DNA of 64,000 nucleotides from NCBI RefSeq assembly GCF_023612255.1, contig NZ_CP063231.1, positions 788,001-852,000 on the forward strand, in the 5' to 3' direction. Origin of the DNA: Luteibacter flocculans (GTDB lineage: Bacteria; Pseudomonadota; Gammaproteobacteria; Xanthomonadales; Rhodanobacteraceae). The notes beneath the pieces were generated by a model. The model ran no database searches. It had not been told where the DNA came from and saw only the letters and a program-made list of their open reading frames with translations. This document shows, in pieces, positions 56,512 through 64,000 of the stretch. Every line of letters begins with the position of its first letter. The first letter of the stretch is position 1. A program made the translations under genes and the position numbers.

Positions 56512-57450
56512 ATGAAAGCTCTCGTTCTCCGCGTTGTTTCGCTCGTTTCGTTGGTCGTGGCCAGTTGCGCCGCGATTCCGGCGCCATACCATGCGACGGT
56601 TTCTTCCGTCGCCGTCGAGCCAGAGCGGAGCCCGGTTGCCTACTCACCTGACGCCGCCCTCGCCGAGTTGAACAAGTGGTATTCCAACACGACTGCCAAT
56701 TGCGGCAGTGCGACCAGGCCAGCCTTCCTTTGCAGTGGCGTGCTGATGCGACAGGTCGAAACCAGCGACGCCTACCTTTCCTGGGATCCGAGCTCCAACG
56801 CCATCGCCAAAGGGGGGATCTCGTTCTCTTGGATTCGGGCGGACAGCAACTTTCCGACATTCTGGAAGCCAAACGGGTTCATTTTTTACCCGGACTTCGA
56901 GATTCCCAGCGGAAAGTTTCACCCAGCGATTCTTTGCGCATTTCCATTCGACGGTAACTCCTGGGAGCGCACGGAAAACGGATGCGGCCAGCATCGGGCA
57001 GACTCGCGGAGCCGCCCCTGCGACGTATTGGGCATCACCACAGCCACCGCATGGATCGACAATTACTACATGCCGGGCGCGGGCGGCAACATCCATGCGC
57101 ATCAATGCGGATGGAACGTTCGCGAGGGGCAACCGACAACGGCCGATCGGTTCCAACAGAATATCCTGGCGCGCGCGAATCTGAAGGTGAGCGAGTGGAA
57201 TTACTGGAACGAGTTGGTGTTGGGCACGTGGCGTGCGGGCACGGGCGGAACCCTTCCCATTCACTCGTTTTTCTACAAGAACGGCGACGCTCAGGCGCTG
57301 ACAAAAGCACGTAGCGATCAAACACGGTATTTCAACCTCTACGGGCTGGGGCTGCCGATTTTCCGAGTCACCTTGCCGACGGAGAGCACGGGCAGGGCAC
57401 AATTCTCGTATGTGGCGGCCGATCAGGCTGTCACGCCAACACGCCAGTGA
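56512..57450 (+). CDS. Halovibrin-like secreted protein (HvnA family)
   Basis: 312 residues. Signal with a possible lipobox (VVASC at residue 19-20), then a mature domain with conserved Cys and aromatic residues: NCGSATRPAFLCSGVLMR, GGISFSWIRADSNFPTFW, KPNGFIFYPDFEIPSGKFH, LCAFPFDGN, ENGCGQH. This matches halovibrin-like proteins of Vibrio and Pseudomonas, which have reported ADP-ribosyl transfer or NAD-glycohydrolase-like activity; I recall the family from memory and cannot search. By eye its GC is lower than its neighbours and it is flanked by unrelated genes, hinting at transfer. Precise activity is uncertain. Confidence 0.6.
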   Translation: MKALVLRVVSLVSLVVASCAAIPAPYHATVSSVAVEPERSPVAYSPDAALAELNKWYSNTTANCGSATRPAFLCSGVLMRQVETSDAYLSWDPSSNAIAKGGISFSWIRADSNFPTFWKPNGFIFYPDFEIPSGKFHPAILCAFPFDGNSWERTENGCGQHRADSRSRPCDVLGITTATAWIDNYYMPGAGGNIHAHQCGWNVREGQPTTADRFQQNILARANLKVSEWNYWNELVLGTWRAGTGGTLPIHSFFYKNGDAQALTKARSDQTRYFNLYGLGLPIFRVTLPTESTGRAQFSYVAADQAVTPTRQ

Positions 57451-57465
57451 AGCGTACCGAGTGGA

Positions 57466-57969
57466 CTATGCGAGGCCCCTGGCTTGAAGAAAAGCACGCG
57501 CTTCGGCGGCGTCCTGCTCGAACCACGCCCGCGTTGAGCCAAGACGGTAGGTGTAACCCCAGCGGTCCATGTCTTCCATGACGCGCGCCGAGCCGACGCC
57601 GGGCAACTGTTCGGCCAGCACGATCTGCAGATAGCAGGTGGCGTCCTCTTCCTCGATGGAATCGGTGGCGTCGGTATGCACGAGGGCGCGCTTGTCGTCG
57701 GGAAGCACGATGAGGTGGCAAGCTTCGTGGAGCAGGGAATGCACGGGTGTGTCTGCGCGCGCATAGACCGTGCTGCCAATGATGCCGGCTTCGCTTTCGC
57801 CCCAGAAACTGCCCGGTATGTCGCGGCCGTCGGCAACGGCTACCAGGGTCAGGCCGTAACGGGCGAGCAGGGCACGCGGTTCGTCGAAACCGATCTCGCC
57901 GACGCGGAGGACGCCGTCGGCGGGATCGTTGCCCGGAGCCATGTCGGCGCCGGTGATTACGTTGACCAT
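57466..57969 (-). CDS. Putative zincin-like protein with HEACH motif
   Basis: 167 residues, not assigned. H81-EAC-H85 (SLLHEACHLIVLP) is a classic HExxH metalloprotease motif, and the downstream IEEEDATCYLQIVLAEQ (about residues 107-124) offers a third acidic ligand as in gluzincins or ImmA/IrrE-type proteins. No signal peptide is seen, so it would act in the cytoplasm. The start at 57969 has a nearby AGGCG-like site only. It runs toward the halovibrin-like gene (15 bases between stops) and follows minE's end (8 bases away), so it may be cotranscribed with the min operon. Confidence 0.65.
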   Translation of the reverse strand: MVNVITGADMAPGNDPADGVLRVGEIGFDEPRALLARYGLTLVAVADGRDIPGSFWGESEAGIIGSTVYARADTPVHSLLHEACHLIVLPDDKRALVHTDATDSIEEEDATCYLQIVLAEQLPGVGSARVMEDMDRWGYTYRLGSTRAWFEQDAAEARAFLQARGLA

Positions 57970-57976
57970 GACCGTG

Positions 57977-58249
57977 TCAGGGGGTCTGCGTGATGGCCTT
58001 GCCCTCGGGCAGGGCGACGGAAAGCTCCAGCACCTCGTGGCCGCTGTCGCGTTCGAGGTTGATGTTCACCGCCTCGACGTCGACGTTCACGTATTTGCGG
58101 ATGACTTCCAGCAGCTCGTTGCGCAGCAGCGGCAGGTAGTCCGGGCCGCCACGCGTCGAACGCTCCTGGGCCACGATGATGCGCAGGCGTTCCTTGGCTA
58201 CGCCGGCGCTTGGCTCCGGCTTGCGCTTCAGGAAATCGAGGATACCCAT
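57977..58249 (-). CDS. minE: Cell division topological specificity factor MinE
   Basis: 90 residues. MinE drives pole-to-pole oscillation of MinCD. The N-terminal [35 protein letters not shown] is the membrane-targeting and MinD-stimulating helix; the dimerisation domain [41 protein letters not shown] follows. I set the start at ATG 58249, which matches homologues; a TTG at 58255 is an upstream alternative overlapping the minD stop. Last of minCDE, with the zincin gene following closely. Confidence 0.96.
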   Translation of the reverse strand: MGILDFLKRKPEPSAGVAKERLRIIVAQERSTRGGPDYLPLLRNELLEVIRKYVNVDVEAVNINLERDSGHEVLELSVALPEGKAITQTP

Positions 58250-58251
58250 GC

Positions 58252-59064
58252 TCAACCTCCGAACACGCGCTTGAGGAAGCCCTTCTTGACCGGCTCAAGG
58301 AAGCGAAGCGGACGCTCTTCGCCAAGAATGCGGGCGACGGTGTCCTTGTAGGCGGCACCGGCGTTGGAGTTGTCGTCGAGGATCACCGGCACGCCCGCGT
58401 TGGACGCGGCGAGCACGTTTTCCGATTCCGGGATCACGCCAACGACCGAGATGCCGAGGATGTCCTCGACGTCCTTTACGCTGAGCATCTCGCCGGCTTC
58501 GACGCGATTGGGGTTGTAGCGCGTAAGCAGGAGGTGCTGCTTGATCGGCGTTTCGCCCTTCTCCGCGCGGCGGGTCTTGCTGGCGAGCAGGCCGAGGATG
58601 CGATCCGAGTCGCGGACGGACGAAACCTCGGGGTTGACCACGACAACGGCATGGTCGGCGAAATACATCGCCAGGTGCGCGCCCTTTTCGATACCGGCAG
58701 GGGAGTCGCATACCACGAAGTCGAAGTTCTCCTTCGCCAGTTCGTCGAGCACCTTCTCGACGCCTTCCTGGGTCAGGGCATCCTTGTCGCGGGTCTGCGA
58801 CGCGGCCAGGACGTAGAGCGTGTCGTAGCGCTTGTCCTTGATCAGTGCCTGCTTGAGCGTGGCCTCGCCGTGCACGACGTTGACGAAGTCGTAAACCACG
58901 CGGCGCTCGCAGCCCATGATGAGGTCGAGGTTGCGCAGGCCGACGTCGAAGTCGATGACGGCGACTTTCTTGCCCTGCATGGCGAGACCGGTAGCGAGCG
59001 AGGCGCTGGTGGTGGTCTTGCCGACTCCGCCTTTGCCGGAGGTGACGACGATAATTTCTGTCAA
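58252..59064 (-). CDS. minD: Septum site-determining ATPase MinD
   Basis: 270 residues. A membrane-binding P-loop ATPase with the deviant Walker A motif [16 protein letters not shown] at residue 8, [22 protein letters not shown] (Walker B-like and switch region) and [15 protein letters not shown]-terminal amphipathic helix [16 protein letters not shown] targets the inner membrane. Length is typical. The stop sits 3 bases from the minE start; minC lies 37 bases upstream. Confidence 0.97.
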   Translation of the reverse strand: MTEIIVVTSGKGGVGKTTTSASLATGLAMQGKKVAVIDFDVGLRNLDLIMGCERRVVYDFVNVVHGEATLKQALIKDKRYDTLYVLAASQTRDKDALTQEGVEKVLDELAKENFDFVVCDSPAGIEKGAHLAMYFADHAVVVVNPEVSSVRDSDRILGLLASKTRRAEKGETPIKQHLLLTRYNPNRVEAGEMLSVKDVEDILGISVVGVIPESENVLAASNAGVPVILDDNSNAGAAYKDTVARILGEERPLRFLEPVKKGFLKRVFGG

Positions 59065-59101
59065 GGGATGTCTCCGAGTATTTCTAGCGGTGCGGCTGCG
59101 A

Positions 59102-59884
59102 TTACAGCCGCGCGATCATGAGTTTTCCACTGTCGAGCCAGCATTGCACCGACTGGCCCTCGAATTCCTTGGGGATATCTTCGAACACGCGATAGTGCCC
59201 CGCGATGGCGACCAGCTCGGCGCGGAAGTCCGAACAGAAGATGCGTGCCGTCTCGTCGCCCTGCGCGCCCGCCATGGCACGGCCGCGCAGGCTGCCGTAG
59301 ATGTGGATGGAGCCGTCCGCGATCACTTCGGCGCCGTTGGCGACACCGGCGGTGACGACGAGGTCGCGATCGCGCGCATAGACCTGCTGGCCCGAGCGCA
59401 CGGTGCTGCCGCTGTGATGCTGCGCGGTGGACGACGCGGCGGCATCGGTGTCGTGGGTCGGAGCGGCGGCGCGCGCCGGCTCGGGCGTGCGTGCCGCCGC
59501 CGGTACCGCCGGCGTAGCCGCTGCCGCCTCGCCCTGTGCCGGCTCGTACTGCGCGCGGAACTTCGCGATCAGCGGCAGACCCATGCGCTCGGCGAGCGCC
59601 TCGGTCTCGCTGGTGCCGTAGGCGAGGCCGACCGGCAGCATGCCTGCACTGCGGATGGCTTCGAGCAGGGCGTCGACCATGCCATCGTCGGGAAGCTTCG
59701 GCAGGTGCGACAGGTCGAGCACCACGGCGGCGCGCGCGAACATCTGCGGCGCCGAGCGCACGCGGCGCTCCAGTTCCTCGACCAGTGCCGCTGCATCCAC
59801 GCGACGAAGGCGCACGCAGGCGATACCGACCTGGCCAAAGCGGAGGTCGCAGGCGGCTTCGAGGGATTCGGCGCGGGCGTTCAT
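59102..59884 (-). CDS. minC: Septum site-determining protein MinC
   Basis: 260 residues. MinC blocks FtsZ ring assembly away from midcell. N-terminal FtsZ-inhibition domain (about 1-110: RVDAAALVEELERRV, VLDLSHLP), an Ala/Pro-rich linker (about 118-155), and the C-terminal MinD-binding beta-helix domain SGQQVYARDRDLVVTAGVANGAEVIADGSIHIYGSLRGRAMAG with the conserved GNIHVYGxLRGRAxAG-like pattern. Its start overlaps the GNAT gene's stop by 4 bases (ATGA), so minC is translationally coupled to it. Confidence 0.96.
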   Translation of the reverse strand: MNARAESLEAACDLRFGQVGIACVRLRRVDAAALVEELERRVRSAPQMFARAAVVLDLSHLPKLPDDGMVDALLEAIRSAGMLPVGLAYGTSETEALAERMGLPLIAKFRAQYEPAQGEAAAATPAVPAAARTPEPARAAAPTHDTDAAASSTAQHHSGSTVRSGQQVYARDRDLVVTAGVANGAEVIADGSIHIYGSLRGRAMAGAQGDETARIFCSDFRAELVAIAGHYRVFEDIPKEFEGQSVQCWLDSGKLMIARL

Positions 59885-60477
59885 GCGGCGACTCCGTGGT
59901 CATCGATAGGGCGGCGGCGCTCGGCGAGCCAATCCACCTTGGGCAGGCCATCACCTTCCAGATAGCGTTCGCGCACGAAAGGGAAGCTCGGCAACTCGCG
60001 GGCGAGCAGGCTCACCTGCGGGCCCGCGGCCCCCATCCTCTGCTGGCCCACTTCCTGGAAGCCCATGGTGCCGTGGAACAGCACCGTCTGGTCGTTGCGG
60101 GGTTCGAGGAACACCTCGCAGGTCAAAAGCGGCACGCGTACCTCTGCATAGCTCTGTACATCGCAATAGAAGATTCGACCCAGGCCGTGGCCGCGCGATT
60201 CCGACGCGATCACGATGCGGTCGATATACACGAAGCTTTCGTAATGCGCCTGGAACCAGCGGAAATTGGGGCTGGCGTAATCCGCGTCGGGACGCATTGC
60301 GATAAGAAACCCGAGGATGCGACCGTCCTGCTCGGCGACACGGAAATAATGGGCGATCTCGTAAAGATGGCGCAGCCGGTCGATGTCCGTGGCGAGGATG
60401 CCGGTGCCTGCCTCGTTATTGAGTGCCAGCACGGCATCCAGGTCGTGCTCGCGCACGTCGCGGATGGCAAGGGCCAT
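59881..60477 (-). CDS. GNAT-family N-acetyltransferase
   Basis: 198 residues, GNAT fold. The acetyl-CoA loop appears as VYIDRIVIASESRGHGLGRIFYCD (RGxGLG at about residues 89-94), preceded by RWFQAHYESF and followed by LTCEVFLEPRNDQTVLFHGTMGFQEVG, the family's C-terminal motif D/B. The acceptor is unknown. Its stop overlaps the minC start (ATGA), so it lies at the head of the GNAT-minC-minD-minE operon; the link to cell division is by position only. Upstream, 190 bases hold the divergent histidine-kinase promoter. Confidence 0.85.
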   Translation of the reverse strand: MALAIRDVREHDLDAVLALNNEAGTGILATDIDRLRHLYEIAHYFRVAEQDGRILGFLIAMRPDADYASPNFRWFQAHYESFVYIDRIVIASESRGHGLGRIFYCDVQSYAEVRVPLLTCEVFLEPRNDQTVLFHGTMGFQEVGQQRMGAAGPQVSLLARELPSFPFVRERYLEGDGLPKVDWLAERRRPIDDHGVAA

Positions 60478-60618
60478 TCGTTGCTCCGCATGTGTGTTCG
60501 TGGATGGCGACCCCCGGGTCGCCGAATACGCGGCATTATGGCACGCCCGGGCCCTGCCGGGGGAGCGCGGACGGTTGTAAAACCGTTGTAAAGCGAAGGT
60601 TTGCCGCGTTGGCGCACG

Positions 60619-60630
60619 TGACTTCAGTCA
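60619..60630 (+). promoter_or_regulatory. Inverted repeat upstream of the two-component pair
   Basis: TGACT-TC-AGTCA at 60619-60630, 37 bases before the histidine kinase ATG. A NarL-type regulator encoded next door could bind here and autoregulate, but this is only positional. Two GTTGTAAA direct repeats (60574 and 60585) lie upstream. No clear -10 and -35 pair could be assigned. Confidence 0.3.
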
Positions 60631-60666
60631 GGTGGTGCGCGACGCCCGAAGCCCTATGATGCGGAC

Positions 60667-61938
60667 ATGTCCAAGGTCCAGTTCAATCACGTTCGCCTGC
60701 TTCGCTACGCGACGTACTTCGTGTTCCTGTGCGCGGGCCTGCCGCTGTCGATGCAGCGCGCCGGCAGCGGGCCGGGCGCGATCGGCGACATGGCCCTGCT
60801 GGCCTGGACCGCCTGCTACCTCGTGTTCGGCCTGGTGCACTGGCTGCTGACCAACCAGCTCGGTGCCCGCCTGAACGGCGCTACCCGCGTGGCAGTGCTG
60901 GTGATCCTCACCGGCACCGCGCTCGCCATCGGTGTGCTGAGCAAGAGCGGCGTGGGCGCGCTGCTGCTCATCATCGTCGCCACCGTCGTTCCCTGGCTGG
61001 TGAGCCTGCCGCTGGGCATCGCCTGGATGGTGGTGGCACACGTGGCGCTGGTACCGGTCTTTGCGGAGGTGCCGGGCTGGGGCGTGATCAGTGCGCTGAT
61101 GCAGGCTTGCCTTTACTTCGGCTTCTCGGCGCTGGTCTTCATCGCTTCCATGGTAGCGAGCCAGCAGGCGGAGGAGCGCGAGGAACTTCGCCGGCTCAAT
61201 TCCGAGCTGCGTGCGACCCGCGCGCTCCTGGCCGAGTCCACCCGCATTGCCGAGCGGATGCGCATCGCGCGCGACCTGCACGATCTCGTCGGCCACCATC
61301 TGACGGCGCTCAGCCTGAACCTGGAAGTCGCCAGCCACCTGACCAACGATACGGCCCGCGAACACGTGCTCAAGGCACAGAGCACCGCCAAGCAGTTGCT
61401 GGCGGACGTGCGCGAGGTGGTGAGCGAGTTGCGCCAGGACGATGCGATCGACCTCACCCAAGCCCTGCGCAGCCTGACCGAGGGCGTGCCCGGGCTGGAC
61501 GTACGGCTCACCATTCCGCCGCGTTTCGGCGTGGAAGACCCGCGTCGCGCGCAGATGCTGCTGCGCTGCGTGCAGGAAATCCTGACCAATACCGTGCGCC
61601 ATGCCAATGCCCGCCATCTGTGGCTGACCTTCCGCCACACCGGGCCCGACGAACTCTGCCTCGACGCGCGCGACGACGGCCGTGGCAGTGGCAACGGCGA
61701 GTTCCGCCCGGGCAACGGCCTCAACGGCATGCGTGAGCGTCTCGCTGAATTCGGAGGCACCGTGGCGTTCCGCACCGATGCCTCCGGCGGCTTCGCGCTC
61801 ACGGCGCGATTGCCGCTGGGCGAAGAGCCCTCGCTCGCCCACGCGCCCCCGCGGCAGGTGCTCGATCCCGGCCTCGGCGACGAGCCCGAAACGCTGCCGC
61901 GTGCCAAACTCTCCGTTCCTTCCGAGGATCTTCCATGA
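60667..61938 (+). CDS. DesK/NarX-type sensor histidine kinase
   Basis: 423 residues. Five or six membrane helices fill residues 15-165 with only short loops, a DesK-like membrane sensor lacking a periplasmic domain. A HisKA_3 dimerisation domain holds H205 in RDLHDLVGHHLTALSLNLE; the ATPase has the N box CVQEILTNTVRHANARHL and DARDDGRGSG with GLNGMRERLAEFGGTV. A 30-residue Pro-rich C-terminus follows. Its stop overlaps the regulator gene start by 4 bases (ATGA). The stimulus is unknown; such sensors often detect membrane state, cell-envelope stress or temperature. Confidence 0.92.
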   Translation: MSKVQFNHVRLLRYATYFVFLCAGLPLSMQRAGSGPGAIGDMALLAWTACYLVFGLVHWLLTNQLGARLNGATRVAVLVILTGTALAIGVLSKSGVGALLLIIVATVVPWLVSLPLGIAWMVVAHVALVPVFAEVPGWGVISALMQACLYFGFSALVFIASMVASQQAEEREELRRLNSELRATRALLAESTRIAERMRIARDLHDLVGHHLTALSLNLEVASHLTNDTAREHVLKAQSTAKQLLADVREVVSELRQDDAIDLTQALRSLTEGVPGLDVRLTIPPRFGVEDPRRAQMLLRCVQEILTNTVRHANARHLWLTFRHTGPDELCLDARDDGRGSGNGEFRPGNGLNGMRERLAEFGGTVAFRTDASGGFALTARLPLGEEPSLAHAPPRQVLDPGLGDEPETLPRAKLSVPSEDLP

Positions 61939-62576
61939 TCTCCGTCTGCCTCGTTGACGATCAGAACCTGGTTCGCCAGGGCATCCGCTCCCTGCTCGAC
62001 CTCGCCGGCGACATCCGTGTCGTCGCGGAATGCGCCGATGGCGCGCAAGCGGTGCAGACGATTCCCCAGATACGGCCTGACGTGGTCCTGCTGGACCTGC
62101 GCATGCCCAACATGAGCGGCCTGGAGGTGCTCCAGGCTCTCGGTGGCCGCAACGAGCTTCCGCCGACGATCATCCTGACCACGTTCGACGACGACCAACT
62201 GGTGCTCTCGGGCCTCAAGGCCGGCGCACGGGGCTACCTGCTGAAGGACGTCTCGCTCGATCAACTGGTCGAAGCGGTACGTACCGTGGCCGCGGGCGGT
62301 TCGCTGGTTGCGCCGATGGTGACCCAGCGCCTGCTGGCGGGGGTGGGGCGTATCCAGAACCAGTTCTCCAGCCTCGAGCAGCCCGATCCCCTCACGGAGC
62401 GTGAGACGGAGATTCTGCGTCTGCTCTCCGGCGGTTACAGCAACAAGGAGATCGCCAATTCCCTTCGCGTTGCCGAGGGCACGGTGAAGAACCACGTCTC
62501 CAACATCCTTTCCAAGCTCGGGGTTCGCGATCGCACCCGCGCCGTCTTGAAGGCCCTGGAACTGGGCATCGTCTAG
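61935..62576 (+). CDS. NarL/LuxR-family response regulator
   Basis: 213 residues. Receiver domain with the phospho-acceptor D54 (VVLLDLRMPNMSGLEV), acidic D8/D9, T84 (ILTTFDDD) and K106 (GYLLKDVSLDQL). C-terminal LuxR-type helix-turn-helix: LTERETEILRLLSGGYSNKEIANSLRVAEGTVKNHVSNILSKLGVRDRTRAVL. The target genes are unknown. Coupled to the kinase gene. The 251 bases after it up to 62827 hold no supported gene. Confidence 0.95.
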   Translation: MISVCLVDDQNLVRQGIRSLLDLAGDIRVVAECADGAQAVQTIPQIRPDVVLLDLRMPNMSGLEVLQALGGRNELPPTIILTTFDDDQLVLSGLKAGARGYLLKDVSLDQLVEAVRTVAAGGSLVAPMVTQRLLAGVGRIQNQFSSLEQPDPLTERETEILRLLSGGYSNKEIANSLRVAEGTVKNHVSNILSKLGVRDRTRAVLKALELGIV

Positions 62577-62827
62577 CTGAGGAACGTGGGGGAAGGGTGA
62601 CCCGAACCTGACCAGGGGTGTGGGCGGGGCTACTCCGGCCGAAAATCCGCTTGTGCGAGCTAGAAAAAAAGGGCAGGCGACCCAATGGCGTTCCCCGCCG
62701 CGAGCAAGTACCATCGGCTCTTTCGGCGCGGGCGAACCCCTGCCACGGGCCGATCCATCAGGGGTGACCGCTGGGCGTCCATGGCCTTGCGTGGAGCCTG
62801 TTCGTAAGACGTTCGGAGATCCGTGGA

Positions 62828-64000
62828 ATGACGCGTCTGTTAGAATTTATCGTCGCCCTAGTCATCGTCGCCGTGCTCGGTGTCGTGGTCGGCGTGGCCA
62901 TGCCCTCGACCGGACATGTCGAGCGCGAAATGCTGATCAGCAAGGATCTGCGTCAGGTTTACGACGTTTTCAGCAACTTCCGCCGCTTCCCTGACTACAC
63001 CGTGTTGCGGTCGTTCGACCCGAAGGTGCAGTTCGAGCTGTCCGGCAAGGCCTATGGCCCGGGCGCCAAGATTTCCTGGAAGGCCTCCGACCCGAAGGTG
63101 GGCGATGGCTCGCTGGAAATCGCCTCGATCGATCCGGGCTTCGCCCAGATCTCCGATGCCGGCAAGGGCACCATCGTCTGGAACCTCGACAACGGCTGGC
63201 GTGGCGAGGACAAGAAGTTCACGATCAAGCTCGAGCGCACTGGCCGTAGCCAGAAGCTCGTCAAGGTCAACTGGGCCTACGACGTGTCGTACGGCTTCAA
63301 CCTGATCAACCGCTTCTCGAACCTCTACATCCATGGCGATCCTGACGCGCTGATCCAGTTCAGCCTGTCCAATCTCCAGAACCTGATGGCGTCGATTCCC
63401 AACATCGACTACAGCAAGATGGTTCCGGAAATCGTCGATCAGCCGGCCAAGCCGATCCTGTTCGTCTCGACCACGGCCCCGCGCACGCTGGACGACGTCG
63501 ACACCGCCTCGGACAAGGCCATGGCCGAGATCCAGGCCGCGGCGAAGAAGCTGGGCGTGAACATCGTCAGCCCGCGCATCACGTTCACCACGAACTGGGG
63601 TGACCAGAATTACACCTTCGACGTGGCCGCCGAGATCGATTCGACCACGCTGAAGATCAATGGTCAGGACGTCGAAGTCACGGCCGCCCAGCGTCCGGCA
63701 CTCGATACCGCGGCACCTGCCGAGGCCTCGACTGCCGCCGCGCCTGGCGCCCCTGCCGATGCCGCCACTCCGGGCAGCAAGGACAAGCTCGGTCGCGTGA
63801 TCGTCGATGGCAACGTCAAGGCCGTGCTCGCGTTCGGTGGCAAGGCGCTCAAGACGGAGTGGAACGGCACCGGTGCCGGCCTCCCGCAGACCCGCCAGAT
63901 GCTCGCTGCCTACTCGCAGACCCACGGCTACAAGTACGACGACGTGACCTACCGCGCCTACGACATCCAGGTGAAGGCGCCGGTGAACAACAAGGGCACG
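62828..64000 (+). CDS. Membrane-anchored SRPBCC/GyrI-like protein, 3'-truncated
   Basis: The frame opens at ATG 62828 and runs to the window edge (391 codons) without a stop. An N-terminal helix FIVALVIVAVLGVVVGVAM anchors it. Residues 40-170 resemble the SRPBCC lipid/ligand-binding fold (LRQVYDVFSNFRRFPDYTVLRSF). A second part resembles a GyrI/effector-binding domain, with PAKPILFVSTTAPRTLDDVDTAS and TFTTNWGDQNYTFDVAAEID; after an Ala/Pro-rich linker a third block (VKAVLAFGGKALKTEWNG) repeats the pattern. I infer a periplasmic ligand binder, function unknown. Confident that it is a gene. Confidence 0.8.
   Translation, partial: MTRLLEFIVALVIVAVLGVVVGVAMPSTGHVEREMLISKDLRQVYDVFSNFRRFPDYTVLRSFDPKVQFELSGKAYGPGAKISWKASDPKVGDGSLEIASIDPGFAQISDAGKGTIVWNLDNGWRGEDKKFTIKLERTGRSQKLVKVNWAYDVSYGFNLINRFSNLYIHGDPDALIQFSLSNLQNLMASIPNIDYSKMVPEIVDQPAKPILFVSTTAPRTLDDVDTASDKAMAEIQAAAKKLGVNIVSPRITFTTNWGDQNYTFDVAAEIDSTTLKINGQDVEVTAAQRPALDTAAPAEASTAAAPGAPADAATPGSKDKLGRVIVDGNVKAVLAFGGKALKTEWNGTGAGLPQTRQMLAAYSQTHGYKYDDVTYRAYDIQVKAPVNNKGT

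Noticed and set aside
62577-62827. Possible short gene between the response regulator and the SRPBCC gene
   Set aside because: A frame of 124 residues runs into the SRPBCC gene in another frame, is Arg/Pro-rich and lacks a ribosome site; nothing else is seen in this gap.

Overview
The window is a GC-rich chromosomal segment of a gammaproteobacterium, most likely of the Lysobacterales (Xanthomonadales), and by inference Rhodanobacteraceae such as Luteibacter or Dyella. Pointers are a fused aspartate kinase/diaminopimelate decarboxylase, the MurL plus MurD2 route to D-glutamate in peptidoglycan precursors, a Xanthomonas/Caulobacter-type TonB receptor heading a glycan locus, and clustered 'GTGGGAGCC...' palindromic repeats. 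I see no rRNA, tRNA, CRISPR array, prophage or insertion sequence. Almost everything looks like stable core genome. A halovibrin-like secreted-protein gene near 56.5-57.5 kb looks lower in GC and may be acquired.

Layout. 0-3.1 kb: pgpA (partial), an aldo/keto reductase, a repeat cluster, rsmE, and a DsbA-fold isomerase. 3.1-8.3 kb: bioA, then a tight operon gspN-like / HisN-like phosphatase / nudE / cysQ / mazG that cleans up nucleotides and phosphate esters. 8.4-13.3 kb: two periplasmic proteins (one with seven GSGD repeats), an anion permease, PHB depolymerase phaZ and a methyltransferase. 13.3-17.5 kb: a two-subunit molybdenum hydroxylase (iorB/iorA type) and an amino-acid permease. 17.7-23.1 kb: the overlapping wall-precursor operon lysAC-murL-murD2. 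23.2-24.6 kb: a FlhB C-domain and FliK-like pair. 24.7-29.5 kb: tgt, yajC, secD, secF, closed by a clear terminator.

29.5-33.6 kb: small unknowns, a PAS histidine kinase and motAB behind an excellent sigma-28 (FliA) promoter. 33.7-39.2 kb: a YbaL-type antiporter, then a GH15 hydrolase translationally coupled to zwf, whose product has an unusual histone-H1-like tail. 39.2-41.0 kb: a DUF3300 lipoprotein. 41.0-51.0 kb: an AT-rich control region and a four-gene mannoside/N-glycan utilisation locus (TonB receptor, GH2, GH125, GH92). 51-58 kb: small unknowns, two MFS transporters, cfa, crcB, a halovibrin-like protein and a putative zincin. 58-60.5 kb: minCDE with a GNAT gene upstream. 60.6-62.6 kb: a DesK/NarL-type two-component pair. 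62.8 kb to the end: a membrane-anchored SRPBCC protein, cut by the window edge.

The most interesting signals are the DNA-binding-like tail on glucose-6-phosphate dehydrogenase, the complete MurL/MurD2 operon fused to lysine/DAP metabolism, a large nested inverted repeat directly before a possibly leaderless tgt start, a dispersed palindromic repeat family at four loci, and the mannoside locus. No feature proves a wholly new system; function calls rest on motif recognition and not on database searches.
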